From the NCBI GenBank assembly GCA_900544555.1, contig UQWD01000007.1:1-64000 (forward strand): a DNA stretch of 64,000 nucleotides, in the 5' to 3' direction. Numbering within the stretch: the stretch's first letter is position 1; each line of letters starts with the position of its first letter. Below, one piece after another: positions 8,618 to 17,416 of the stretch. The notes beneath the pieces were generated by a model. It was given only the letters and a program-made list of their open reading frames with translations. It was not told the DNA's origin and searched no databases. This DNA comes from an uncultured Eubacteriales bacterium (GTDB taxonomy: Bacteria; Bacillota; Clostridia; Christensenellales; CAG-138). A program made the translations under genes and the position numbers.

Positions 8618-9736
8618 TCATAATTCCACTTTATACGCCCGGCCCCGCTTCACTTGAGGCTCAATGCGAAGCATGTTCTTCACGCTGCCGCGGATTACTG
8701 AAAAGCCGCAACCATCGTCGCAACAAACACTTATACCCCTAAATAAATCAAGCTGTTCTATCTCGCCGTCCGGCAGGCGCATCCGGTAAAAACGATACGG
8801 CGCTTTGCTCCCATAAATGCCATATAAATATCCGTCCACAACGTCAAAGCGAGGCGTGGTCCAATTCAGGGTTTCGTATGCGTGGGTTTGCTGATGGATC
8901 CTCATAGTTTTGAAGCCGGTTTCATCTCTACCGCTCAGATAAATCCACTCCGAATCATAATTTTTGAAATCATACACCGACGCTTGATTTAACTCATTAT
9001 TATGGATTACAGATATTTCGTTTTTGCCATCCAAATCGGTTTTGAGTATCCCATTCCCTCCATAGTAAAAAATAAATTGGTCGGTGATAAAATATCCGCC
9101 ATACTCTAATTTGTTTATTATCTCCTCTCTTTCGCCGTTTTCATCGCTTCTGTATAGGCTGTTAACTTCGCTGTCAGGAGTGATGGACTCGGTGAAATAG
9201 AAGCGGCCGTCGGGAGCGATACTCCCCTTGGGTTTTTCCTCAAGCGTTAGTACGTCGGGATCGGACGCGACGTCAGTCATATAACCGTCGAGGTAAAGCG
9301 TATCGCCCTTGCAGTAGACCGTTACGAAGGGTTTGTCAATATGGTATCGAAACGGCTCGCCGCCGTCTTTGGATACCCGGCAAAGCGTTGCGTTGTCGCG
9401 GTAGTAGATGAAATCGCCGTGAATGGCAATAAAAAATATCGCTTCGCCCTGAACTATTTTTTCCATTACTGAACTGCCTGAGGCCATTCTGTATATTGCG
9501 CTTATGTTCGTAAAATAAATGAAATCGCCATCCGAATGCGCAAAGGTATTGTATGGATTGAACAGGGGATCCGGCTCCGGCGCGGGCGGCGGGCTGAGGG
9601 AGGGCGTAACGGCAGCGGCTGGCGAGTGGGATGGCGCGGCGGGCGTTTGCGCTCCTCCCGGCCCCGTTTGGCCCGGGGTACAACCCGCGAAAAGCAAACA
9701 CAGCGTTACCATGATAACACATGATTTCATTCGCAT
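8618..9736 (-). CDS. Lipoprotein with DUF5050-like beta-propeller repeats
   Basis: A 372-aa exported protein. The signal peptide ends in a lipobox (LLFAGC), followed by a Pro/Ala/Gly/Thr linker (about 20-60). The rest is made of short repeats of the form DGDFIYFTN..IYRM, HGDFIYYRDN..LCRVSKDGGE and DQFIFYYGGNGILKTDLDGK, the pattern of DUF5050/TolB-like propellers. It should sit on the outer face of the membrane, and its ligand is not predictable. It converges on the histidine kinase gene with only 2 bases between the stops and no visible terminator, so the two messages may overlap. The AGGAGG site fits the chosen ATG. Confidence 0.75.
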   Translation of the reverse strand: MRMKSCVIMVTLCLLFAGCTPGQTGPGGAQTPAAPSHSPAAAVTPSLSPPPAPEPDPLFNPYNTFAHSDGDFIYFTNISAIYRMASGSSVMEKIVQGEAIFFIAIHGDFIYYRDNATLCRVSKDGGEPFRYHIDKPFVTVYCKGDTLYLDGYMTDVASDPDVLTLEEKPKGSIAPDGRFYFTESITPDSEVNSLYRSDENGEREEIINKLEYGGYFITDQFIFYYGGNGILKTDLDGKNEISVIHNNELNQASVYDFKNYDSEWIYLSGRDETGFKTMRIHQQTHAYETLNWTTPRFDVVDGYLYGIYGSKAPYRFYRMRLPDGEIEQLDLFRGISVCCDDGCGFSVIRGSVKNMLRIEPQVKRGRAYKVEL

Positions 9737-10389
9737 TATGATTGCCTCCTTTTTCTTTAATTCTTCACGTTAAGCTGTAAAGGTACTTATTAACAAGTCT
9801 GGTATTTATTATACCACAGATCAACGTATTGCTATCGGAGATTATATGACAAGTAAAATTTTATGTCATTTCACTTATCATAAATGCCAAATGATTATAT
9901 GGCGACATATATCGGTTATCCTGAGCTGGTGATGAAGCGCCTGAAAAGTGGTGGACGGCAAGGGAATTACTGTGCTTACACTACATGAAGATCCATATAT
10001 TATCAGGTTCTGATCAATCAATATACTGCGTTAAAGACAGCGGTTCCTTATAAAATTTAGATTTATACGGCAAGCGCACCGTGTGCGCCGGGCGCACGGT
10101 GCGTGTACTGGCATTATGGTGGGTCATACCAGAAACTCTTTTTTTACCTGAGAAAATCATTTAACGCTTGTTATGCCGCTCGCATTGAATGATGTGAAAT
10201 AAAAAGAGGGGTACTTATAGCGGCAGCAGCGCGTGTATTTAGGCAAAAAAAACTGTAGACACTCAACCTTCCGATTTTATATAAGGCAGTATGAAGATAT
10301 AAAATGGGCTCCCCCTTTAATATCGGCGGGAACCCGCAGTGTTACCGGCAATACGACAACGCGCTAAAACAATCGAGCCGTAAGCGAAA
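9737..10389. other. Intergenic region with one strong hairpin
   Basis: About 650 bases with no credible gene. At 10075-10103 CGCACCGTG pairs with CACGGTGCG and the pairing continues inward, giving a stable GC hairpin without a T-run on either strand. The purpose is unknown. The part near 9737-9830 should hold the promoter of the lipoprotein gene. Confidence 0.4.
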
Positions 10390-11055
10390 TTATTTAAACG
10401 ACGGGGGAGTGACGGGGGTATTCTTAAACTCGGATTCAGGTGAAGGATTGGACATGCTGAAGTACATTTTGGCGGCCTTTGTAGTCCCAAAATCTTTGTT
10501 CGATCCAGTATCCTGCACCTTATTGAACGCCTCGCGGAACATTGCGTTATGCGCTTCCTCGCGATTGAGCAGAAAATCAATGGTTTCCCGTACCTTCTTA
10601 TCTTCAATCTGACGATACAGATATTCATATACGACCTTGGCGCGCTGCTCTGAAGCGATATTCGACAGCAAGTCGGCGCATAGGTCGCCCGTAACGGTAA
10701 CATAATCCGCCGTCCACGAGTATCCTGACGCGTTGATGAGCCCGGGGTTGAGGCCTAGAATTACATGAGATTGTATTTCGCCCGCTTTAACAGCCGCGGC
10801 GTCCACGTCATGCCCGTTTAATAGATTGACTGTCTGCGCGACCATTTCAAGATGGCCTAACTCCTCAGCCGCTATATCAAGAAACAAATCCTTAATTTGC
10901 GGGTCCTTAATACGGAAACTTTGCGACATATACTGAAGAGCCGCCTTTAGCTCGCCGTTTGCTCCCCCCAACTGTTCTTGCATTAAAGCGGCATACTGTG
11001 GGTTTGGCCGTTCAATCTCCACGGGATGAAATAATTGTTTTTCATGTTTAAACAC
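10390..11055 (-). CDS. Manganese catalase
   Basis: A 221-aa di-manganese catalase that splits hydrogen peroxide. The four-helix bundle carries the metal-binding Glu/His residues in the expected order: Glu in GGANGELKAAL, EELGHLEMV, later ASEQRAKVVYEYL and REEAHNAMF. The C-terminus (about 25 residues rich in Ser, Pro, Asn and Thr) is variable. I chose the GTG at 11055 because a GGAGG site lies 8 bases before it. An upstream TTG at 11070 has no such site. The length lies between CotJC coat catalases (about 190 aa) and larger soluble forms. It stands alone and may protect the cell or spore against oxidants. Confidence 0.9.
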   Translation of the reverse strand: MFKHEKQLFHPVEIERPNPQYAALMQEQLGGANGELKAALQYMSQSFRIKDPQIKDLFLDIAAEELGHLEMVAQTVNLLNGHDVDAAAVKAGEIQSHVILGLNPGLINASGYSWTADYVTVTGDLCADLLSNIASEQRAKVVYEYLYRQIEDKKVRETIDFLLNREEAHNAMFREAFNKVQDTGSNKDFGTTKAAKMYFSMSNPSPESEFKNTPVTPPSFK

Positions 11056-11850
11056 AAAATTCGCCTCCAATCAATTTTTAATAGCTTTTGTAATTGATTC
11101 TGGACATATTCAAACATAATTTTTTAAGTGAAATTCGGGCTCTGCGCGGTTCGGCATTTGCAGGATGAGCAGAAAAACGCGTTGATACGGCTTGAGATAA
11201 AAACTATGGATGTTCAATAGAACGTTATTTTAATCAACATGCTGTGCGGTTCAACACTCTAAATCATACTTCGCAGTTTACAGGTGTTTTTGGGCTTGCT
11301 CTTTCTTATAATGCCCTTTTAACCTATCAATCGTGAACGCATGTTTTTCCCAGAGTATGATTCGCGGCGAAGTTATAAAGCGGCGAATACTACATACAAA
11401 CGAGCGCAGTATTTGCTGGAGTTGGTTATTTATGGGTAAGCAGTCAATTTTTACTTGACATTGGCTTTATATGCGTTCTATAATTACTAATAATTTATAC
11501 CTAATGCTGAACTGGTAATTTTGCCAAGCCAAGGAAGCGATTTTGCTATATGGGTCAAAAGCGGTTTTCGGACATTATTTAAAATACGCATCGGATTTAC
11601 ACTGATTAAGACGGATAAAGCCTGATAGCCAGGGGGGATGTACGCGTATGCGCTTGGAATAGGCCTATATATGAAATTATGATGAGTAAAAAGGATTATA
11701 GCTAATTCGATTTCGGCTTTATTCCATTGAGAAGTATCGGCATATCGCCGGCGATGGTTTTTAAGAGGTCGCCGGCCTTGGTTTAAAGCATAATTACGTA
11801 AGAAAACGGGCCGTGATTGTGAATGTGATTTAAACAACAGGAGATTTACT
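11056..11850. other. Intergenic region without a recognisable gene
   Basis: About 790 bases between the catalase and the ABC exporter. Frames here are short, lack ribosome sites and look random, including one of 116 codons on the minus strand at 11487-11837. The segment is more AT-rich than the flanking genes. Promoters for both flanking units must lie here, but I see no clear pair of boxes. Confidence 0.4.
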
Positions 11851-12951
11851 ATGCTGCGTTTGGCGTTAAAAAACTTTATACACCTGTGCCATACAAACAG
11901 GCTGTTTTCGGTGATATCCGGCCTTTGCCTGATCTGCGCGTTTACCGGTTTTCTTTTCCTTCAGGAAAAGGGATACTATAAATATTTGGAGTATGCAAAG
12001 TTCTATTCGGAAACGCAATTATTGTATTTTTCAAGCGCCGGAAAGGACGAGGTTTTAAACCTGTATACTCAATTGGAAGCGGATCCCGCGCTGCCTTCGC
12101 TTGCGGTTGCGACCGTATCCGATGGACGGGTTTGCGGCGTTTACTGGGATGGCGAATCGGACCAAAACGTTTGGTATGCGTCGTACGGGCGTTTTTTCAG
12201 CGCGCAGGAGATGCTTGAAGGCGCGCATGTTGCCCTTGTTGGTATGGGTTATATCCGTCAGCTCGCCCCGGAAAAAATCGATAATATATGGGAAACGGGG
12301 ATTGAAATCCTCGGCGCCCAAATGAAGGCTGTCGGTAATTATTTTGGTAATGATGAATCGCCCGTTCCAGAGGAGTTATATGAAGCTGAGTTTATACCTG
12401 ATTCTATCGCGGTCCCAATCAAAACATTTTTTGATATTGGCCTTACGGCAACAAGGCTGCGCGTTGTATTCTCTCAACCGCTTACAGGCGAACAGATTGC
12501 GTATTTAGGAGGGCTGGTTGAAACTTATAGCCAAGTCCAGTCTTACACCCTTCCTCAGCCGAGCAATACGCAAGCAGCCAAAAACTATGCGGACGAGGTC
12601 ATAAAATATATCATTATTTTTGTGATTTCATTTTTAAGCATTGTAAGCGTTCTTCTTTATTGGCTGAAAATTGAGTTTACGCGGTATAAAATTTATATGA
12701 TCTGCGGGGCGAAACGCGAGGCCATCGTATACTTGCTGTCGATGAACGTTGCGCTGCTCATTACGTTAACCTACGCATGCTCGTGCGTGATCACGTATGT
12801 ATTGACAAAAATCACTCCGCCGGGAATGGTGCAGCTGCTGCCCCTGGGATCGTATGGCGTTATTTATGTTGGCGCGTTGATTTTTGCGCTCTTGGCGGTC
12901 AACCTCAGGTCGTTACCGATTGTATTAAAGAGCCGGATACTCTTAAAATGA
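11851..12951 (+). CDS. FtsX-like ABC transporter permease (first)
   Basis: A 366-aa permease of the MacB/FtsX exporter type. One N-terminal membrane helix (about 19-36) is followed by a large extracytoplasmic domain of about 210 residues and three C-terminal helices (about 251-269, 292-315, 331-350), with the cytoplasmic loop FTRYKIYMICGAKREAI that resembles the coupling region of FtsX domains. A clear AGGAG site precedes the ATG. It overlaps the next gene (ATGA) and is followed by the ATPase gene, so the three form one exporter. The substrate is unknown; there is no adjacent peptide or two-component gene. Confidence 0.75.
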   Translation: MLRLALKNFIHLCHTNRLFSVISGLCLICAFTGFLFLQEKGYYKYLEYAKFYSETQLLYFSSAGKDEVLNLYTQLEADPALPSLAVATVSDGRVCGVYWDGESDQNVWYASYGRFFSAQEMLEGAHVALVGMGYIRQLAPEKIDNIWETGIEILGAQMKAVGNYFGNDESPVPEELYEAEFIPDSIAVPIKTFFDIGLTATRLRVVFSQPLTGEQIAYLGGLVETYSQVQSYTLPQPSNTQAAKNYADEVIKYIIIFVISFLSIVSVLLYWLKIEFTRYKIYMICGAKREAIVYLLSMNVALLITLTYACSCVITYVLTKITPPGMVQLLPLGSYGVIYVGALIFALLAVNLRSLPIVLKSRILLK

Positions 12952-14147
12952 AAAGGCAGGGCGGGAAAGTGAAGATAGTGTTTGTGGCGCTCAAGCTTCT
13001 TTGGAAACGAAAGCTGGCGAATCTTGTATTGATATTAGAAATCGTGCTTTCCGTTATCATGCTTGCGCAGCTGTTCGTTTTTGTTGCAGATCATATATAC
13101 AATGTGCGCGCAGTCAATGAATTGCCGCAGGAGCATACCGCCGTGCTTAGCGTGTATGATTATTATGATCCGGAAGACGTCGCGCGAAGAATACGGGAGT
13201 ATCCGCAGGTGGTTTCAGTGGATATTGCTTATACGGGAGCTATTTCATTTGACAACGAACTCTATAATCTTGCCGTCTACTCGGAAGGCATCGTTGCGAA
13301 TTACGCGCCAAAGCTTCAATCCGGCGTATGGTTGTCGGATTGCCCGGGTATTCGCGGGGATGGGGTCCCAGCGGTGGTTTCGGCCGATATGGGTTTGTCG
13401 CTCGGAGAAACGGTTGAAGTCTTTAAGCCGCAAAAAAAGCGTATGCTGATTACCGTCGCGGGTATATTGAAGGAGCCGGCTCAGTACTTGTTCCCCTCCG
13501 GCGGCGCGAGCTCAGCCTCTTTTTCAGCGGATATGATTATCAGCCAAAACCCGGTATTTATCATCAGGGAATCGGATTATGAAGATACGGCGGCGCTCCT
13601 GCCCGCGCCGGAGATGAACCTTCCTCAAAACCTGTTTGTATTCCTAAAACCGGACATTTCGGAAGATGAGATGGAAAAGGCCGTAGACCCATGGCGCAAG
13701 TATGGCGAAGTGACGCCTATAGCGTCGCTCGTTTCCGTTTACAGCCACAACGCAAGCCAGCTGATCGGTGGGGGCGCCGCCTTCTTTTTCGTATTCTTTT
13801 GCCTCGCGGCGACCTGCTTAATCAGCAACAACGCCATTCAAAGCCTGCGCAACCGCAGGCTGTTTACCGTATATTACCTGTTGGGCATGGATTGGAAGAT
13901 GGGGGCGGTTATCGAAGCGGTCAGGGCATTTATACTGATTCTGATTTCAATGATACTGTGCGTACTTGCGGGCAAGTACGGGTTGCTCATGCTGGAGTGG
14001 TTGTCGCCGAGGGATACTTATCTGTTCTATGGGGCTGTGCTTGTATACCTTATAGCGATGTTTACCGCCTTTGGAGCGGGGTTTCTAATCAAGCTGTCGC
14101 GGGAGGATATTTCGGCGGCGCTAAAGGATCTGCAGCAGGGTGAATAA
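12948..14147 (+). CDS. FtsX-like ABC transporter permease (second)
   Basis: A permease of about 399 aa with the same layout as its neighbour: an N-terminal helix (LVLILEIVLSVIMLAQLFVF), a large external domain and three C-terminal helices, ending in a cytoplasmic tail. The loop NRRLFTVYYLLGMDWKMG corresponds to the FtsX coupling segment. The ATG at 12948 overlaps the stop of the first permease (ATGA). A GTG at 12969 behind AGGGCGGG is an equally plausible start, giving 392 aa. The two different permeases probably pair as a heterodimer. Confidence 0.75.
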   Translation: MKRQGGKVKIVFVALKLLWKRKLANLVLILEIVLSVIMLAQLFVFVADHIYNVRAVNELPQEHTAVLSVYDYYDPEDVARRIREYPQVVSVDIAYTGAISFDNELYNLAVYSEGIVANYAPKLQSGVWLSDCPGIRGDGVPAVVSADMGLSLGETVEVFKPQKKRMLITVAGILKEPAQYLFPSGGASSASFSADMIISQNPVFIIRESDYEDTAALLPAPEMNLPQNLFVFLKPDISEDEMEKAVDPWRKYGEVTPIASLVSVYSHNASQLIGGGAAFFFVFFCLAATCLISNNAIQSLRNRRLFTVYYLLGMDWKMGAVIEAVRAFILILISMILCVLAGKYGLLMLEWLSPRDTYLFYGAVLVYLIAMFTAFGAGFLIKLSREDISAALKDLQQGE

Positions 14148-14162
14148 GGGGAGGAAGCAATA

Positions 14163-14837
14163 ATGTTTATTGAATTGACGGGTATAGAGAAAGAATATGT
14201 AACACGCGGCAATGAAACGGGTTTTAAGGCGCTTAACGGGATCAATTTGAAAATTGACAAGGGAGAGATGCTTGCGATAAAAGGAGCGTCCGGCGCGGGA
14301 AAATCCACGCTGCTTCATATCCTTGGCTGCCTGGATAAACCTACGAGCGGGCAGTACCTTTTGGATGGACAGGATATGACAAAAGCATCGTCCGCAGAGC
14401 TATCGAGCGTTCGCAACAAAAAATTTGGCTTCGTGATGCAGCATTTTGCTTTGGTAGAGGAAGACAGCGTGCTGGAAAACGTCGCTATTCCATTGGTGTT
14501 TGGGAAAACAAAATTCTCCTTAATCGACGTCATGGCGCTTGAACGCCTCCGCCAGTTCGGCATAGCCGATCTGGCAAAGCAAAGGACGTCAAAGCTATCC
14601 GGCGGGGAGAAGCAGCGCGTTGCGATAGCGCGCGCGCTCGTCAACAATCCGGACATCATTTTAGCGGATGAGCCAACCGGGGCGCTTGACGAGGGGAACA
14701 CCGCCATGATCATGCGTATTTTCAGGGAGCTGAACGAGCAGGGCAAAACCATCATCATCGTTACGCATGAGGAGTTTGTCGCGAGCTCCTGTGATCGCGT
14801 TATCACCATCTCGGATGGAAGGGTGATCGAGGAATAA
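14163..14837 (+). CDS. LolD/MacB-type ABC transporter ATPase
   Basis: A 224-aa nucleotide-binding subunit with Walker A (GASGAGKST), Q-loop (VMQHFALVEEDSVLENVAIP), signature LSGGEKQRV, Walker B (IILADEPTGALD) and the switch His (IIIVTHEEF). The GALDEGNT segment and the compact length are typical of the MacB/LolD/FtsE group that works with FtsX-like permeases, which are the two preceding genes. The ATG follows the second permease by 15 bases with a GGGGAGG site. Confidence 0.93.
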   Translation: MFIELTGIEKEYVTRGNETGFKALNGINLKIDKGEMLAIKGASGAGKSTLLHILGCLDKPTSGQYLLDGQDMTKASSAELSSVRNKKFGFVMQHFALVEEDSVLENVAIPLVFGKTKFSLIDVMALERLRQFGIADLAKQRTSKLSGGEKQRVAIARALVNNPDIILADEPTGALDEGNTAMIMRIFRELNEQGKTIIIVTHEEFVASSCDRVITISDGRVIEE

Positions 14838-15171
14838 GCAGCTTTTTTTGTGGCTGAAACTCGGCGGCGGCGGTATCGATGGCAGAACACAGTGTTTGTA
14901 CTAAAGCGCAATATGTTGGTAGTGAACGAGCCGGCGCTGAGGGAGCCGCTTGCCACCCATTACACAACGTGAAAGTTTCTTTTTGTGGAAAAAGGGGAAT
15001 TAGAGCATACGAAATTAATTGTGAGAAGTTACAACCTACCGGTATTATGAGCATAGCGAACTTTTATACGCGGGCAAAAAGTATGCCAAAGGCGAGATAA
15101 GCATAGGAGCGCGTCCCGCGAAAAGGCTGGCAGCGCAGCGGAGGTGTGTATGGCCGTTTAAAAGCCCTCTG
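14838..15171. other. Intergenic region downstream of the ABC exporter
   Basis: About 330 bases with no credible gene. A 73-codon frame at 14879-15100 lacks a ribosome site and recognisable residues. Two terminator-like hairpins follow immediately at 15172-15261, one for each converging operon. Confidence 0.4.
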
Positions 15172-15190
15172 CCGCGGAAGCGCGGTTTTT
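15172..15190 (+). terminator. Short intrinsic terminator
   Basis: CCGCG (15172-15176), a GAAG loop, CGCGG (15181-15185) and five T. It could end the ABC exporter transcript, though it lies about 330 bases after the last stop. Confidence 0.45.
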
Positions 15191-15233
15191 ACGGCAGCGG
15201 TGAAGTAAGACGGCGGTTGCTTTTATATGGTAG

Positions 15234-15261
15234 AAAACGGAGCAAAGCGGACTTTGCTCCG
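15234..15261 (-). terminator. Terminator of the redox operon
   Basis: A perfect 10-bp stem, CGGAGCAAAG (15238-15247) with CTTTGCTCCG (15252-15261), loop CGGA. On the minus strand it is followed by TTTT. It sits about 115 bases downstream of the flavodoxin-reductase fusion gene. Confidence 0.6.
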
Positions 15262-15377
15262 ATGAGGCAGGGCCTGAATTAACATTGCTCAATCACATAT
15301 CATATAGGCATGTGTAATTTGCGTATCGTCACAACATAAATCATCTGAGTCTCACGATTAGCTTTTCAACCTCATCT

Positions 15378-16859
15378 TTAATACCAATCGTGCTTTTCAC
15401 CCCTGTCAAGCGCATTGATTTTTGCCATTTCTTCTTCCGTCAATGCAAACCCGAACAAATCCAGGTTTTCACGAATATGATCCGGATTGCTCGACCCTGG
15501 TATTACCACAACCCCTTTTTGCAGGTTCCACCGAAGAATGACCTGTGCCGAGGTTACATCATGTGCGTTGGCAATCTCAGCGATGACCTCGTTTTCCAGC
15601 AGCTCTTTGGTATGCCCGCGGCCGCCCAAGGGGTACCAGCCCTGCACAACAATGCCCTTCTCCTGTATAAAAGGAATTACGTCATTTTCCTGATAATATG
15701 GATGAATTTCGTTTTGGACAAGGGCGGGCGTAATCGTAATTTGCGGGAGGAACTCAGTTAGTTCCTCCACATACCAGTTTGATAACCCGATCGAGCGGAT
15801 TTTGCCTTCACCAACAGCCTCTTGCATCGCCTTGTACGCATTTACATCGTTTGTGCCCGGGTGATGCAACAGCATCATGTCAATATAGCCAATGTCCAGC
15901 TTCCTGAGCGCTTCTTCAATAGCTTCTTCGGCATTCGCGAACTGGTCGGGATACAGCTTTGTAATCACAAAAATTTCTTCTCTCGGGACCTTGGATTCAC
16001 GAACCGCCTTGCCAACGGCCTCTTCAGTGCCGTAGATATGCGCCGTATCGATCAAGCGCCCGCCCGCTTCCAGCACGGCGGTAACTGAGCTTAGGCATAC
16101 ATCCTCCGATAAGCTATATGTCCCAAGGCCCATAATCGGCATTGTATAGCCGCTGTTGAGTAAAACGGTTTTGGTTTCTAGGTTAAAGACGCCAACAGCT
16201 TGATCAGGTGTTGATGTAAGGCGTAATCCATCTATCCACTCTTTAATTGCTTCCCTTGAAGCGCCCGTAGAAAACCTCTCGCCGGGCTTCCAATTTACCG
16301 AACCGGCGGTGAGGCTGTGAAGGTTCGTATCGCTTGAACCGATATCACTGCTGCCGGATGTACAAAACGGTATGATGGTCTTGCCGGAAAAATCATAGCT
16401 TTCTAAAAATGTACTGATGATTTTTGGCGCCTGACCATACCAGATGGGATACCCGAGAAACACGGTATCGTACTGGTTCAAATTGTCGACAGAACCCGCG
16501 ATAGCCGGCCTGGCGCCTGGGTCGCTGTTTTCGTTTGACGCTCTGGATTGTGGGTTGCTGTAGTTTAAATCCGCCGCCGTATACGGCGTTTCCGGGATGA
16601 TCTCATAGGTTTCAGCGCCCTCAACAACAGCGATATGCTGGGCTATCTTTTTAGTATTTCCGCTACATGAAAAGTAGGCAACCAATACTTTCGGGCTGTT
16701 ATTCGCATCCCCGCCTTCCGCTTGATTGCTGTTTTGAGGGGCTTGTGAAGCGCTGCTTAGCGGGCTTTGGCTTTGCCCTGCTTGTTCTCCACGATTTGAA
16801 CAGGCCGCCATCCCCGAGATAACTAAAACAACTACGAGCAGCAAAGAAATTTTTCTCAT
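15378..16859 (-). CDS. Lipoprotein-signal flavodoxin / aldo-keto reductase fusion
   Basis: A 493-aa fusion. Residues 1-20 form a signal peptide ending in MAAC, a plausible lipobox, followed by a Ser/Gln/Asn-rich linker to about 55. Residues 57-210 are a flavodoxin domain, with the FMN-phosphate loop YFSCSGNTKKIA and the later GYPIWYGQAP and FCTSGSSDIGSS segments. Residues 225-493 are an aldo/keto reductase: GLGTYSL, LIDTAHIYGTEEAVG (catalytic Asp/Tyr), FVITKLYP (Lys), MLLHHPG (His) and IPGSSNPDHIRENL for the nicotinamide cofactor. The cytoplasmic cofactor requirement sits oddly with an export signal. The last gene of the operon, it follows the FMN reductase gene by 2 bases. Confidence 0.85.
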   Translation of the reverse strand: MRKISLLLVVVLVISGMAACSNRGEQAGQSQSPLSSASQAPQNSNQAEGGDANNSPKVLVAYFSCSGNTKKIAQHIAVVEGAETYEIIPETPYTAADLNYSNPQSRASNENSDPGARPAIAGSVDNLNQYDTVFLGYPIWYGQAPKIISTFLESYDFSGKTIIPFCTSGSSDIGSSDTNLHSLTAGSVNWKPGERFSTGASREAIKEWIDGLRLTSTPDQAVGVFNLETKTVLLNSGYTMPIMGLGTYSLSEDVCLSSVTAVLEAGGRLIDTAHIYGTEEAVGKAVRESKVPREEIFVITKLYPDQFANAEEAIEEALRKLDIGYIDMMLLHHPGTNDVNAYKAMQEAVGEGKIRSIGLSNWYVEELTEFLPQITITPALVQNEIHPYYQENDVIPFIQEKGIVVQGWYPLGGRGHTKELLENEVIAEIANAHDVTSAQVILRWNLQKGVVVIPGSSNPDHIRENLDLFGFALTEEEMAKINALDRGEKHDWY

Positions 16860-16861
16860 GA

Positions 16862-17398
16862 TTAGACCCCTTTCAATGAAGCGCCGAACAACCTAAGCTC
16901 AGCCAATTTTTCTGCGGAACCGTTTTCCGTACCGTGCGCTGTGAAAACGCCCATATCCTCCAACCCGAGATAGTCACGAAAATCCCCCTTGTAGGAAAAA
17001 AGTGCGCCGTCATACATATTTGAATCTCCTGAACTGAGTATCATAGCTATCCTTTTCAGACGAGGAGGCTTATTCGGATATGCCACTGCATAGAATCGGT
17101 CTATCACACATTTTAACTGCCCGGACATGCCGTGATAATAAATGGGTGAAGCAAGTACAAGCATCTCCGCCTCTTTTAGCAGAGTGTAAATTTTCTGCAT
17201 GTCATCCGACACGATACAAAGTCCTTTTCCATTTGTGTGACAATGTTCGCACGCAATACAACCCTGGATATTCATCTGGCAGACATCAAGGATATCTACA
17301 TGATGACCGGAGGAAACCGCCCCTTCCCGGAATGCCTCAACCATTAGCTTGGTGCCGCCCTTTGGCCGGGGACTACCGTTCAAAACAAGAATACGCAT
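16862..17398 (-). CDS. NADPH-dependent FMN reductase / flavodoxin-fold protein
   Basis: A 178-aa protein of the NADPH-dependent FMN reductase (iron-sulfur flavoprotein-like) family. It opens with the FMN loop LVLNGSPRPKGGTK. Three cysteines follow in the CIACEHCHTNGKGLC stretch, the spacing seen in flavoproteins that may carry a metal or disulfide there. LVLASPIYYHGMSGQLKCVIDRF is the second flavin-binding segment, split here only by normal sequence. It probably moves electrons between NAD(P)H, FMN and another acceptor. A GGGAGG site precedes the ATG. It follows the broken alcohol dehydrogenase gene in the same direction. Confidence 0.85.
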   Translation of the reverse strand: MRILVLNGSPRPKGGTKLMVEAFREGAVSSGHHVDILDVCQMNIQGCIACEHCHTNGKGLCIVSDDMQKIYTLLKEAEMLVLASPIYYHGMSGQLKCVIDRFYAVAYPNKPPRLKRIAMILSSGDSNMYDGALFSYKGDFRDYLGLEDMGVFTAHGTENGSAEKLAELRLFGASLKGV

Positions 17399-17416
17399 CT
17401 ATCATACCTCCCAATT

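Noticed and set aside
10075..10103. Strong GC hairpin as a terminator
   Set aside because: No T-run on either strand and no gene ends nearby, so the label would be unsupported.
11487..11837. 116-codon minus-strand frame
   Set aside because: Unusual amino-acid mix, no ribosome site and no family resemblance; likely chance.
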